From: an uncultured Aquimarina sp.
Lineage (GTDB): Bacteria > Bacteroidota > Bacteroidia > Flavobacteriales > Flavobacteriaceae
Reading direction: 5' to 3'
DNA length: 64,000 bases
Assembly (NCBI RefSeq): GCF_947496855.1
Contig: NZ_CANMED010000006.1
Coordinates: forward strand, 372,001 to 436,000
Part shown: piece by piece, positions 34,274-43,301 of the stretch
Position numbering within the stretch: the first letter of the stretch is position 1
How the letters are laid out: each line of letters starts with the position of its first letter
The notes under the pieces: model-generated
The model's database searches: none
What the model was told of the DNA's origin: nothing
What the model saw: only the letters and a program-made list of their open reading frames with translations
Translations under genes and position numbers: made by a program

Positions 34274-37117
34274 TTATAGGCTATAAGTAAAAGATAGTTT
34301 GAAGTTGTATCCTTTCTTAAAGGATAACATATCAACATCTCGTTGCTGAAGGCCATCACCACTACGAATTGGGTTGATATCACCGCTACTGGTTGACGCC
34401 TCTTCTTGAAATCTTTCTATATCGGGATTAAGAAGGTTTTGGAATGAAAGTCCTAATGAGATTCTTTCTGATAACTGTGCTTTTGTAATAAAATCCAAAG
34501 TAGGTACACCTTTTTCAATAATATTACCTCTACCAAAGTTTCCTAGAGCAAAAATCCTATTCGAGAAATAATTGGCTACTAATGTTAATCTTAGATTTTT
34601 TTCTTTAGAAAACTCAGTATAATATCCAATGTCTGCATTTGCAACTAGATCTGAAGCACCGGAGATTCCTGTTTCAGAATATGTCGGATCAAAACTAAGT
34701 TCTGATTCTTCTAAAACTTTTTCACCATCTAATTTTTGACTATGATACATGTAAGCCGCATTTACTCCTATTGTAAAATTGCTTTCGAGTATATCTTCTT
34801 TAACCTCTTTTTCTTTTTTGTAGATGGTTTTTCTAAGTTCTAGTTCGGCTCCAATTACAGTAGCACTATCTCCTGTGTTAGCCCAGGTAATGTCATTAGC
34901 AGCAGACTGTATAACAATAGAATTAATTGGATTTTCAATGTATTTTCCGAACACACCTGCTGATAAAATTTCACTGGATTTGGGGAAGAATTCCCATTTA
35001 ATATCTACATTATAATTAGTAGATAAATCGAGATTTGGATTACCAAAATAATCTTGATTTACTTCTTGATATAAAAATGGAGCTCTCTCTTTAAATTGGG
35101 GTAATGTGTACGTTTTACTTGCAGCGAATTTTAAATTTTGTCTCTCGTTTAATGCATATTTTATAGAAAGTGAAGGTAGTATTTCAAAAGCATCTAGCTC
35201 ATTTTCTCCTTCTCCATTAATTACGGTATTCCATTCAATAGCTTGATTAATTTGTTCTCCACGTACACCTGCTAATAAAGTTAGTTTTGGAGAAAAATTA
35301 TATTCAAGACTTATAAATCCGGAATTAATGTCTTGATTTCCGCCGTACGATTGTGGATTTAAAGCACCGGGCGTATCCAGAGTACCTCTAAATGTTCTGA
35401 TCCTGTATAATCCAGCATTTAAGTTTTCTTGTGTAAAATATGCGTCTACATTACGTATATCTACATCTGGTTGAGGTATATTGTTGAAGATCTGAAAATT
35501 AAATTGTTCTGCTTCAAAGTCAACTTCTTTAAATTTACTGCTGTAACCTAGTGAAATTTTACCATCAAAATTCTCATCTTCATTCTTCTTAAACTTATAA
35601 GTTACAGCCAAGTTGCCAGCCAACTCTTCTTCTATTAAGTCTGCAAAAAATCTATGATTGTCCGATGCAGCAGATACTAATAAGAAAGATCGAGATCCTT
35701 CAGGTTCATTTGGAACTCTAGGTACTAATGTAACTTGTCTTCTATCTGGTTCGGTACTTTCCAAGTAACTATAAGAACCACCCCAATTAACATCCAGATG
35801 CTCTCCTATTTCGTGAGTGCCTAAAAGCTGATGAGTAATAAGTGACGTTCGCAAGAATACCTCCCTTTGTATGAATCCTCCACCATTGGGGGCATCATCT
35901 TCTACATCTATAATCCCAAAAAACTCTCTTTGTTTTTGGCTTGTATTATTTAGATATAGAACATTGTATTTAATATTGTGTTTTTTGTACTTAATACCAA
36001 TATTACCCATAAGTGTAGTGTTGGTATTATATCCAAAATCAAAGTAATCAAAGTCACTTTGTGCAACAGAATTTACATTAACACTTCCTCTGGAAACTCC
36101 TTCTTGATATGTGTAATTGTTACTATATGAGCCAACACCAAATAAACTTAATTTAGTTTCTCCACCGAATAAATAAAATGAGTCTCCACCTTTTAGAGAA
36201 AAACTAGAATTAATAGGAATACTAGTTTCGGTTCTATCCCAACTAGTAGTAAAATTATAATTGTTGAGAGGAAAGGCAGGAGGATTAGTGTCATAAAAAC
36301 CACTATTGTTCGGTCCCTCATTAAGATAAAATTGATCTACCGCGATGGCTTCGGTATTACCACCAGAAGAAAATCCTATACCGATAAATCCAGGGCCGTT
36401 GTAGTCTTTAGAAGCGATATCAATATTTGCACCTCCAAAATCACCGTAATTTCTTACATCATATGTTTTATCTATTCCTATAGCTTCCACAATACTGGTG
36501 TTAAAAATATCTAATTGGATATTTTTTCTAGAAGGATTATTAGAGGGTAAAGGTAGCCCGTTGAGTGTCGTTATATTATAGCGATCTCCCAAACCTCTTA
36601 CAAAAATATTACCAGATCCTTCTTGTTTAGAAATACCTGTTACCTTAGCGACAGCTGAAGCGACATCGCCAACACCTTTTTTAGATAATTCTTCAGCTCC
36701 GATTGAAGTTTTTTGGGTAACAGCGGCTTTTTGTTCTAACAACAAAGCTTCTTCCCTTTCTCTACTAGTTTGCACTTTTATGACTACTTCGTCTAGTTCT
36801 GCGGTAGAAGCACCTAGTCCTGTATCAATTACAACTACTTTATCTGCAGTTACCGCCACATCTGGAATACGTAATGTTTGATACCCAGTAAAACTGAATT
36901 CTAATGTATAGTTCCCAACAGGTACGTTTGGCATTTCATACTTACCATCAAAATCTGTAGAAGTTCCAAGAGTGGTTCCTACAATAAGAATGTTTGCAAA
37001 AGGCAAGGGTTGATTGTTAGTTTCTTTATCTAACAATGTTCCGGCGATTGATCCGGTTTCTTGGGCAAAATTTAATCCAAGATAAAACAGTGCGATGACT
37101 GTGAAAAATTTTCTCAT
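34274..37117 (-). CDS. TonB-dependent outer-membrane receptor (module 2)
   Basis: A 947-residue receptor. A signal peptide (1-18) is followed by a carboxypeptidase-regulatory-like domain (about 22-108; GSIAGTLLDKETNNQPLPFAN), a plug domain (about 135-240; GAEELSKKGVGDVASAVAKVTGISKQEGSGNIFVRGLGDRYNITTLNGLPLPS) and a 22-strand-type barrel ending in aromatic SFTYSL. It is clearly paralogous to the receptor at 39162-42017. No SusD gene is present; the downstream beta-helix-like lipoprotein takes that position. Context (PiT transporter, PhoBR-type pair) suggests phosphate or an organophosphate as substrate, which is an inference. Confidence 0.92.
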   Translation of the reverse strand: MRKFFTVIALFYLGLNFAQETGSIAGTLLDKETNNQPLPFANILIVGTTLGTSTDFDGKYEMPNVPVGNYTLEFSFTGYQTLRIPDVAVTADKVVVIDTGLGASTAELDEVVIKVQTSREREEALLLEQKAAVTQKTSIGAEELSKKGVGDVASAVAKVTGISKQEGSGNIFVRGLGDRYNITTLNGLPLPSNNPSRKNIQLDIFNTSIVEAIGIDKTYDVRNYGDFGGANIDIASKDYNGPGFIGIGFSSGGNTEAIAVDQFYLNEGPNNSGFYDTNPPAFPLNNYNFTTSWDRTETSIPINSSFSLKGGDSFYLFGGETKLSLFGVGSYSNNYTYQEGVSRGSVNVNSVAQSDFDYFDFGYNTNTTLMGNIGIKYKKHNIKYNVLYLNNTSQKQREFFGIIDVEDDAPNGGGFIQREVFLRTSLITHQLLGTHEIGEHLDVNWGGSYSYLESTEPDRRQVTLVPRVPNEPEGSRSFLLVSAASDNHRFFADLIEEELAGNLAVTYKFKKNEDENFDGKISLGYSSKFKEVDFEAEQFNFQIFNNIPQPDVDIRNVDAYFTQENLNAGLYRIRTFRGTLDTPGALNPQSYGGNQDINSGFISLEYNFSPKLTLLAGVRGEQINQAIEWNTVINGEGENELDAFEILPSLSIKYALNERQNLKFAASKTYTLPQFKERAPFLYQEVNQDYFGNPNLDLSTNYNVDIKWEFFPKSSEILSAGVFGKYIENPINSIVIQSAANDITWANTGDSATVIGAELELRKTIYKKEKEVKEDILESNFTIGVNAAYMYHSQKLDGEKVLEESELSFDPTYSETGISGASDLVANADIGYYTEFSKEKNLRLTLVANYFSNRIFALGNFGRGNIIEKGVPTLDFITKAQLSERISLGLSFQNLLNPDIERFQEEASTSSGDINPIRSGDGLQQRDVDMLSFKKGYNFKLSFTYSL

Positions 37118-37388
37118 TTCGTGTCCTTAAAAATCTTTTACAAATAAATACGGTTTTCCAGTAAGGAATCTTACCCTACTATTATCCTTAGTTTAAGGGA
37201 TTGTAATTTTGGAGAAAAGAGAGAGAAGTGGTGTTTTTGATAATTTTCTTAATCTATTTTAGTATTTTGTTACATTGTATAAGTTCTCGTAAACCCTTTG
37301 TTTATAGTAAGTTTTGAACTTTACTTTCTGTTTTGATAAAATAATAGTTTGTTTCGCGAAATGAACAGCTTTTGGGTTTGGTAGTTTT

Positions 37389-37422
37389 GTGAAATATTAC
37401 ATAAACATTATGACAATGTTAA
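37389..37422 (-). promoter_or_regulatory. Weak Pho-box-like 11-bp repeat upstream of receptor module 2
   Basis: On the minus strand, TAACATTGTCA, TAATGTTTATG and TAATATTTCAC stand in exact 11-bp register, 272 bp upstream of the receptor start. It is weaker than the arrays at 42046-42115 and 43233-43271. Confidence 0.35.
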
Positions 37423-37576
37423 ACCGTTGAAAATGGATGTACCTGTCTTAACAATTGGATAAACATACAATACGAATAGCTGTAATGTTTTTGTTTTTTT
37501 TAAAGAATTATATGAGATTTTATATTGGGTAACAATCACTTTGTAGTTAATCTATTAAAAACATTCATTTTTAATA

Positions 37577-37644
37577 TTTATAAAAAAAGAGAAGACTGAA
37601 GAGAAACATTATTGTTGTTGGATAATAATGATCTTCCAGTCTTC
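37577..37644 (-). ncRNA. Candidate small RNA 3' end: long hairpin with T-run
   Basis: AGAAGACTG...CAGTCTTCT with an inner CATTATT...AATAATG stem, followed on the minus strand by CTTTTTTTATAAA. Module 1 already has its own terminator at 37879-37919. This second terminator therefore implies a separate short minus-strand transcript beginning within about 37645-37878. No open frame is evident. Confidence 0.35.
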
Positions 37645-37878
37645 TACGAACACGTTTCTTTATATCTAATAGCTAACTCAAAATATTCAAGAAAGTATCA
37701 CGCGTAGTATGTTGTATTTTAATTAAGTGTTCTTTGAAATTTTATTACAAATAAATAAAGTTTCACTGTTATTAGTTTTAACCCATTATTATTGTTGGAT
37801 TATTAGAATGTAACTTAAGTGCTAAGAATGAAAAGAAAAGGTTAAGAGGGGTAGTGTTTTATAAAATAAAAACGAAAT

Positions 37879-37919
37879 AAGCTGTTTGAAAAATAGTTAA
37901 TCACCTTTTCAAACAGCTT
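37879..37919 (-). terminator. Terminator of receptor module 1
   Basis: AAGCTGTTTGAAAA...TTTTCAAACAGCTT directly after the lipoprotein gene ending at 37953, followed on the minus strand by a T-rich tract. Confidence 0.8.
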
Positions 37920-37952
37920 AATTATTATTGGATAAATTTTTATCTCGTATTA

Positions 37953-39116
37953 TTAGTTACGAGTCCATCCAGAATTCCATGAGTTGTAATCTGCACCAGT
38001 TCCATTGCCAATGCCAGTGATTACATCTGCTTCTCCAAAAGTAGCTCCGGTATCATTTTTAAGAGTAAGAGTGATATCATCAAAAGTGATATCTGTAACA
38101 GAAGTTTCATCACTTAATACACCGTTTCCAGTCTCGGTATCATCAAGGTCAAAACCTTCTGCAAAACCTTCTAACATCACATTGGTAAATACAGCTCTTG
38201 TTCCAGCGCGTAATCTGATAGCTTCATTCTCATTAGAAGAACCAAGTCCATTAATGGTTAGGTTTGTAACTGTAGGAGCAGACCAAAACACAGGATTAGA
38301 GTTGTTTCCGATATCTGTATTAAAACCATCACCTTCTATTCCTTTGTCATGAGATTGTCTATGCTCGATATACACATTTGTTAAGGTTCCTGTAAATCCT
38401 TCAGTCCAGTCTACAGAATCATCCTGTGCACCTACAACAGATATAAATGAAGCGTTAACCGTTCCTCCAAAAAATTCTACTCCATCATCTGCTCCTTCAA
38501 AAGCTTGTATATATTCTATTGTAGTTCCGTTTCCTACTGCGTAGAATGAAAATCCATTATTTTCTGAAGCTGCATCTGCTGCACCACCAGAATATTCAAT
38601 ACGAACGTATCTAAGGATCCCTGAGTTATCATCTACTATACTACCACCGTATGGTAATCCTCCAATTTCAGAAGTAGAAGTAGCATCTCCTCCAACAACA
38701 GAGTTTATTGGTGCTTTACCTAATATGATAAGACCTCCCCAGTCTCCAGGATTAGGAGTTGAGGTAGCAGAAGTAAATACAATTGGGTTAGAAGAAGTTC
38801 CTTCTGCATTAATAATTCCTCCTTGTAATACAGCGATGTATACATCAGATCCGGTTGCTGCACGTACAACTACACCAGGCTCTACAGTTAACGTGAAACC
38901 TTCAGGAACAATAAGTGCGCTATTAAGCGAGTACTCAGTATTGGACTCAAGAGTAAGGTCTTCTGTAAGAGTACCTCCTATAACTTCGCTGGTAGGATCA
39001 ACAGGAGAACCATCACCGTTAATGTTAATCGTTATGTCTGATGTGTCGTCGCTTGCACATGCTGCGAAAAGCATTACAATGACAGCGGTTTTTAAAAGAA
39101 ATATAGTTGCTTTCAT
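37953..39116 (-). CDS. Beta-helix-like lipoprotein, single unit (module 1)
   Basis: A 387-residue predicted lipoprotein (signal ending VMLFAAC, Cys20). It has one unit of the same fold as in the 738-residue neighbour: LTLESNTEYSLNSALIVPEGFTL, GDWGGLIILGKAPINS, LRYVRIEYSGG, GADDGVEFFGGTVNAS and AQDDSVDWTEGF. The alternation of short hydrophobic strands with Gly/Asp turns suggests a right-handed beta-helix. It is 45 bp downstream of the receptor at 39162 and is presumably co-transcribed. I know no function for the family; a substrate-capturing partner of the receptor is plausible. Confidence 0.83.
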   Translation of the reverse strand: MKATIFLLKTAVIVMLFAACASDDTSDITININGDGSPVDPTSEVIGGTLTEDLTLESNTEYSLNSALIVPEGFTLTVEPGVVVRAATGSDVYIAVLQGGIINAEGTSSNPIVFTSATSTPNPGDWGGLIILGKAPINSVVGGDATSTSEIGGLPYGGSIVDDNSGILRYVRIEYSGGAADAASENNGFSFYAVGNGTTIEYIQAFEGADDGVEFFGGTVNASFISVVGAQDDSVDWTEGFTGTLTNVYIEHRQSHDKGIEGDGFNTDIGNNSNPVFWSAPTVTNLTINGLGSSNENEAIRLRAGTRAVFTNVMLEGFAEGFDLDDTETGNGVLSDETSVTDITFDDITLTLKNDTGATFGEADVITGIGNGTGADYNSWNSGWTRN

Positions 39117-39161
39117 GATTTTTTGTTTTAAATAATTTTATTCGTGTTCGTTTTAATTGGG

Positions 39162-42017
39162 TTAAAATGTGTATTTAAATTGTAATCCGATATTCACTCC
39201 TCTTTTATAACTAGACAGCGCAAATTCATCTATTGGATTTATTTCATTAGTTGCATTTCTACTAAATGGAATGCCTAAAGTGGTAAGTACATCTTCTGAT
39301 ATAGTTGCGTTTTCTCTTACTCTTTCTATGGTTGGGTTCAACAGGTTTTTAACACTAAGGTTAATTTCAAAGTTGTCACGCACTTTGTTTTTCCAGACAA
39401 AATCTAATGTAGGCACTCCTTTTTCAACAATGTTTCCTAATTGCCCTGCTCCTAATGCATCTATTCTATCAGAAAAATAGGAGAATACAAGGTTTGCTAC
39501 AGGTTTATAATTTCCAAAAGTTGGAGTATAACTTACATCCGCATTGATCAAAAATGGTGATGCACCTTGTAGTTGATCAGAATCTCTATTAAAATTGGTA
39601 TTGAAGGTTCCAGAAACAGTTTTTAAATCTTGTTTTGTAGCCGTATAGGTAACGTTTAGACCTGCAGAAAGAAGACTTTCTTCTTCAGTGTTTAATAACA
39701 ATGCTTTACGCGCTTCTAATTCGATACCAAAAACTTCCGCTTTGTCGCCTGTTCTAAAGAAACGTTGTGTTCCTGTAGCATCATTCGCAGATACTAAGTT
39801 TACAGGATCATTAATTTGTTTTGCAAAAGCAGCAATAGAAAATATCTGACCTCTATTAAAGAACCATTCGTATTTTAAATCTAGATTGATAATAGAAGAG
39901 AATGCAGGATCATTTAATAGGTCTGGATTACCACCAATACGATCAGTTACATTTTCATATACAAATGGAGCTACCTCTTTAAATTCTGGATTAGAAACGG
40001 TTCTACTCACGGAAAAACGTAAATTTTGATCCTCGTTTAATGCATATTTTACATTTAAACTAGGTAATAAAAAGGTTTCTGTTGCCTCATTACGCCCTGG
40101 GTTGTTAAATGCAAGGTTGATTACATTGTATTGGATGCTTTGTTTGAATGATTCTACACGTAATCCAGGAACAAATGTCCATTTTTCTCCGTATTTATAG
40201 ATTGCGCTAGCATATAAGGCATGTATATCGAGGTCTCCAGTATAGGTGTTTTCTGGAAGACCTGGAAGGTTTGTGTTTCCTAATCCCGCTAAAGGATCTA
40301 AAGCATTTATTACTACTGTATTATAGGTAACACCCAGATTATCAATATTAAAAATCGAATTAAAATCATTAACATCAGTAACTTCTGTTCTTGGTTCAAT
40401 AATACTTAATCCAAAACGTTGATTGTCAAAATCACGTTGTTTGATACGTCCGTTATATCCAAAATTGAAAGATAGATTTTCTGATTGCTCGTACGCTACG
40501 TTTATACGACCGTTCCATTCTTGGTCTTCAATATTTTGGAAGTAACGTTGATTGTCAAAATCTACATTACGGAAAAGAACTGGGTTTGTAGTTGGGTCGT
40601 TATCTAAGGATAGATCAAACTGTTCTATAGCGATTCGTTTTCTGTCTGGTTGACGAGCAAGAACACTGTTAAAACCAATTCCGTAATCTACTTTTATTTT
40701 TTCATTAATGTTGCTAACTCCAGATAGTTGGTTCACATAAATCATGTCTTGTTCGAATTGCACGTTCTGTGTAAAAAACCCAAAATCGTCAATGTCTGCA
40801 ATGGTGTTTCTGTTAAACCCATTACCGTCGATTCCAAAACGACCTACTTCATCTGTTGCATCATTAATAAATAAGGAAGTAAACTTTATTCTATGATCTG
40901 GATTAATTCGATATACAACATTTGCCATTGCAGTAGTAGTTCGGCTATATTCGAAAATTTCAGTATCTCTAAAAATTTGATTTTCTGCTGCCGTTACATT
41001 TGCTGCCTCGCCTCTTTTGTATTCATAATTACTACCAAAAGATGCAGTTCCAAAGATGCTTAATTTTGATTCTTCACCAACTTCCCAAGATTTTCCTGCA
41101 GTTATGGATCCTGAAAGTCCAACCGGTCCTTCTGATGAAATAGGGTCAATACCATGAGATAATACAACAGCAAATGGATCGTTTCTATATCTATTGTAAA
41201 ATCCAAAGAATCCTGTTCCTTCGTTCTTTACGAATTTTTCTCCGATTGCAGCAGTGTTTATTGTATTACCTAGATCTACATTAATATATGCTTTTCCGAC
41301 ATGTTCTTTTGCTTTTATATCTACATTACCTGCTGCAAAATCACCATAAAAATTAGCAGCATAGGTTTTACTTACACCAATATTCTGAATGACATCAGAA
41401 GAGAAAAGACCAAGATCAATATTTTTTTTATCTACGTTATTAGCGGGTAGGGATAAGCCATTGAATGTGGTGTTTAGGTATCTATCTCCAAGACCTCTAA
41501 CATAAACATTACCTCCACCTTCTTGTTTTGAGATTCCAGAAATTTTAGTAACAGCTCCCGCAGCGTTACTCACACCTTTGTTCGAAAGTTCCTGAGCTCC
41601 AATGCTCTGTTTCTGAACTACAGCACCTTTTTGATCTAAAAGAAGTGCTTGAACACTTTCTTTTTTAGTACTCGTAGTCTTTATAATAACTTCGTCTAAT
41701 GCAGCAGCACTAGCTCCTAAAGATACATTTAGAGTAGTAGTCTGATTTGCAGTAACAACAACTTCTTTGTCTATGGTTTCATAACCAACAAAACTAAATT
41801 CGATAGTATAAGTTCCTGGATTTAAATTCTCGATAGTATATAACCCATCAAAATCAGTAGTTGTTCCTTTACTAGTTCCCTTTATCAATACATTGGCAAA
41901 GGGTAAAGGTTGATCATTTGCTTCTTTATCAAGCAAAGTACCGGCTATAGAGCCGGTTTCCTGCGCACTAACTATTCCAACAACGAATAGTGCACAGAGA
42001 ATTACAATTTTTCTCAT
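39162..42017 (-). CDS. TonB-dependent outer-membrane receptor (module 1)
   Basis: A 951-residue receptor built like the one at 34274: signal peptide (1-18), carboxypeptidase-regulatory-like domain (about 21-107; GSIAGTLLDKEANDQPLPFAN), plug (about 133-235; GAQELSNKGVSNAAGAVTKISGISKQEGGGNVYVRGLGDRYLNTT), and barrel ending QFKYTF. Energy from TonB/ExbBD would drive uptake across the outer membrane. Upstream, TAAC motifs sit at five of six positions in an 11-bp register, so control by the nearby PhoB-like regulator is likely. The two receptor-lipoprotein modules are tandem duplicates. Confidence 0.92.
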   Translation of the reverse strand: MRKIVILCALFVVGIVSAQETGSIAGTLLDKEANDQPLPFANVLIKGTSKGTTTDFDGLYTIENLNPGTYTIEFSFVGYETIDKEVVVTANQTTTLNVSLGASAAALDEVIIKTTSTKKESVQALLLDQKGAVVQKQSIGAQELSNKGVSNAAGAVTKISGISKQEGGGNVYVRGLGDRYLNTTFNGLSLPANNVDKKNIDLGLFSSDVIQNIGVSKTYAANFYGDFAAGNVDIKAKEHVGKAYINVDLGNTINTAAIGEKFVKNEGTGFFGFYNRYRNDPFAVVLSHGIDPISSEGPVGLSGSITAGKSWEVGEESKLSIFGTASFGSNYEYKRGEAANVTAAENQIFRDTEIFEYSRTTTAMANVVYRINPDHRIKFTSLFINDATDEVGRFGIDGNGFNRNTIADIDDFGFFTQNVQFEQDMIYVNQLSGVSNINEKIKVDYGIGFNSVLARQPDRKRIAIEQFDLSLDNDPTTNPVLFRNVDFDNQRYFQNIEDQEWNGRINVAYEQSENLSFNFGYNGRIKQRDFDNQRFGLSIIEPRTEVTDVNDFNSIFNIDNLGVTYNTVVINALDPLAGLGNTNLPGLPENTYTGDLDIHALYASAIYKYGEKWTFVPGLRVESFKQSIQYNVINLAFNNPGRNEATETFLLPSLNVKYALNEDQNLRFSVSRTVSNPEFKEVAPFVYENVTDRIGGNPDLLNDPAFSSIINLDLKYEWFFNRGQIFSIAAFAKQINDPVNLVSANDATGTQRFFRTGDKAEVFGIELEARKALLLNTEEESLLSAGLNVTYTATKQDLKTVSGTFNTNFNRDSDQLQGASPFLINADVSYTPTFGNYKPVANLVFSYFSDRIDALGAGQLGNIVEKGVPTLDFVWKNKVRDNFEINLSVKNLLNPTIERVRENATISEDVLTTLGIPFSRNATNEINPIDEFALSSYKRGVNIGLQFKYTF

Positions 42018-42045
42018 AACGTGTTCTAAATTCGGTGCAAATAAC

Positions 42046-42115
42046 GTTAGCTATTGTTACCTGAGCGTTACTGAAAAATTAAATAAGGGTAATTATAATG
42101 TTATGTAATTGTTAT
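42046..42115 (-). promoter_or_regulatory. Pho-box-like array upstream of receptor module 1
   Basis: Plus-strand GTTA/GTAA (TAAC/TTAC on the coding strand) starts at 42056, 42067, 42089, 42100 and 42111. These are five of six positions in a strict 11-bp register; position 42078 lacks it, and an extra GTTA is at 42046. It ends 29-40 bp before the receptor start. Direct repeats with an 11-bp period are the hallmark of PhoB/PhoP-type sites. Confidence 0.6.
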
Positions 42116-42349
42116 CTGATTTTGGTTAAAAATGGCGTTTTGACAAAAAAATAAGCCGATCATAATTTATGAAGTTCTTTAAAATAAAGGTTTAGAATGA
42201 AATTTTTAATGATTACCTAATTGTTAAGAACCCGATTTAAGTGATAGGTGAGGTATGAAGATAGTTTTGGTCAACGACAAGATCCATAGATTCTATCAGG
42301 AAAAATATAGTTTCACGTTTTATATAATTTGAAGTTTTTTCAACAAAAA

Positions 42350-42377
42350 AAAGCACTCATAAATTTATGAGCGCTTT
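42350..42377 (-). terminator. Terminator of the small MORN-like gene
   Basis: AAAGC-a-CTCATAAA...TTTATGAG-c-GCTTT followed by a T-run on the minus strand. Confidence 0.8.
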
Positions 42378-42398
42378 AAATAAAATATTTTAGTAAAT

Positions 42399-42761
42399 TT
42401 AATTATTGTTGTAATTGACAACTACATCACTTTTGTTAGACCAAGTTGTTACAGAAGCAATATTATTATCACTATAATTTACTTCTGATAGTTTTTCGTT
42501 ACTCCAGAAGAACCATTTTCCTGTCTTAACTCCATTAGTATACTGTCCCATAGAAATTTTCTTACCAGTTACATCGTAAGATTTCCATTCTCCGTGAAGT
42601 TTTCCTTCTTTATTATAGAATCCTTGCTGACGTACTTCACCGTTTTCGTGAAAGTAAGTACCTTTAATTGCATCACCTTGCTTTTCGAAAGTAGGTTTTG
42701 CTTCTTGTGCCATGATTACTGCGGAAAAAAGAATTGCCAGTGTTAAGAGTATATTTTTCAT
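42399..42761 (-). CDS. Small secreted MORN/YwqK-like repeat protein
   Basis: 120 residues with a signal peptide (1-18, ending AVIMAQE). Three to four short repeats of the type G-x-Y-x-x-x-G-x-x-x-G-x-W follow (GTYFHENGEVRQQGFYNKEGKLHGEWKSYDVTGKKISMGQYTNGVKTGKWFFW), as in MORN-like/YwqK family proteins. The role is unknown. A five-unit 11-bp TAACATT array begins about 46 bp upstream of its start, so it may belong to the same phosphate-responsive set. Confidence 0.78.
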   Translation of the reverse strand: MKNILLTLAILFSAVIMAQEAKPTFEKQGDAIKGTYFHENGEVRQQGFYNKEGKLHGEWKSYDVTGKKISMGQYTNGVKTGKWFFWSNEKLSEVNYSDNNIASVTTWSNKSDVVVNYNNN

Positions 42762-42806
42762 AATATATGTTTTATTTGGGGGTTCTTAATATTTACATTA
42801 CAAATG

Positions 42807-42857
42807 TAACATTAATTTTACTTTTAAGCAACATTTACATAACATTAAATTAACATT
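42807..42857 (+). promoter_or_regulatory. Five-unit Pho-box-like array (TAACATT, 11-bp period)
   Basis: Starts are at 42807 (TAACATT), 42818 (TTACTTT), 42829 (CAACATT), 42840 (TAACATT) and 42851 (TAACATT), an exact 11-bp step throughout. It is the most regular array in the window. Confidence 0.65.
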
Positions 42858-43232
42858 GAAACTATAAATAAATGATTTTCAGAGTGTTATAATGTTATGA
42901 ATGTGTGTTTTTGTTACTTATGGAACAGTAAAAGGTGAAAAAATAACTAGTAATAAAGGAATATATAAACTCAGTAAAGACAAAGTAAGAGATATAAGTA
43001 CTAACAAGTAGAAGTCTATTTAATAAGTTTGTTTTACTTATAACTTTGCGCAAATACTATGATTTAGGGATTGTAAAAGGATCGTGAAAATAGGAATGTA
43101 ATTTTATTGGGGCTGAGTAGTTCTAAAAGATCGTAATAAAAGTAAGCAGAAATCGCATAATGTTAATCATTAGGTAATTACAATTTTAATTATAATTTGG
43201 AGCAAAATGATTTTGGATTACTATAAAAAAGA

Positions 43233-43271
43233 TAACATTTCAATAACATACGACTAGATTTTTAGTAACAT
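43233..43271 (+). promoter_or_regulatory. Four-unit Pho-box-like array upstream of the PiT gene
   Basis: TAACATT (43233), TAACATA (43244), TAGATTT (43255) and TAACATT (43266) are in exact 11-bp register, 31-69 bp before the start codon. Confidence 0.65.
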
Positions 43272-43301
43272 TTTTGTGCTTTATAAGATTGTAAAAAAAA
43301 T

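Larger units (their letters stand above)
37118..37952. other. 835-bp non-coding stretch between receptor modules
   Basis: No credible gene. It contains the leader of receptor module 2, 11-bp-phased TAA repeats (37389-37422), a second leader-like block (about 37740-37810) resembling the receptor leader (both carry TTACAAATAAATA followed by a GTTT-rich stretch), a large minus-strand hairpin with T-run (37577-37644), and the terminator of module 1 (37879-37919). Confidence 0.5.
42018..42398. promoter_or_regulatory. Upstream region of receptor module 1
   Basis: No gene. It holds the 11-bp-phased TAAC array (42046-42115), a further ATTAGGTAAT block (near 42220, minus strand) that recurs on the plus strand near 43168 upstream of the PiT gene, and the terminator of the small gene to its right. 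Confidence 0.6.
42762..43301. promoter_or_regulatory. 540-bp regulatory region between the MORN-like gene and the phosphate transporter
   Basis: No gene was recognised. It holds two 11-bp-phased TAAC arrays (42807-42857 and 43233-43271), a perfect -7-like TAACTTTG at 43041-43048, and the ATTAGGTAAT block near 43168. Confidence 0.55.

Noticed and set aside
43041..43048. TAACTTTG as the main promoter of the PiT gene
   Set aside because: It is 254 bp from the start codon, and the regulatory repeats lie downstream of it; it may serve another transcript.
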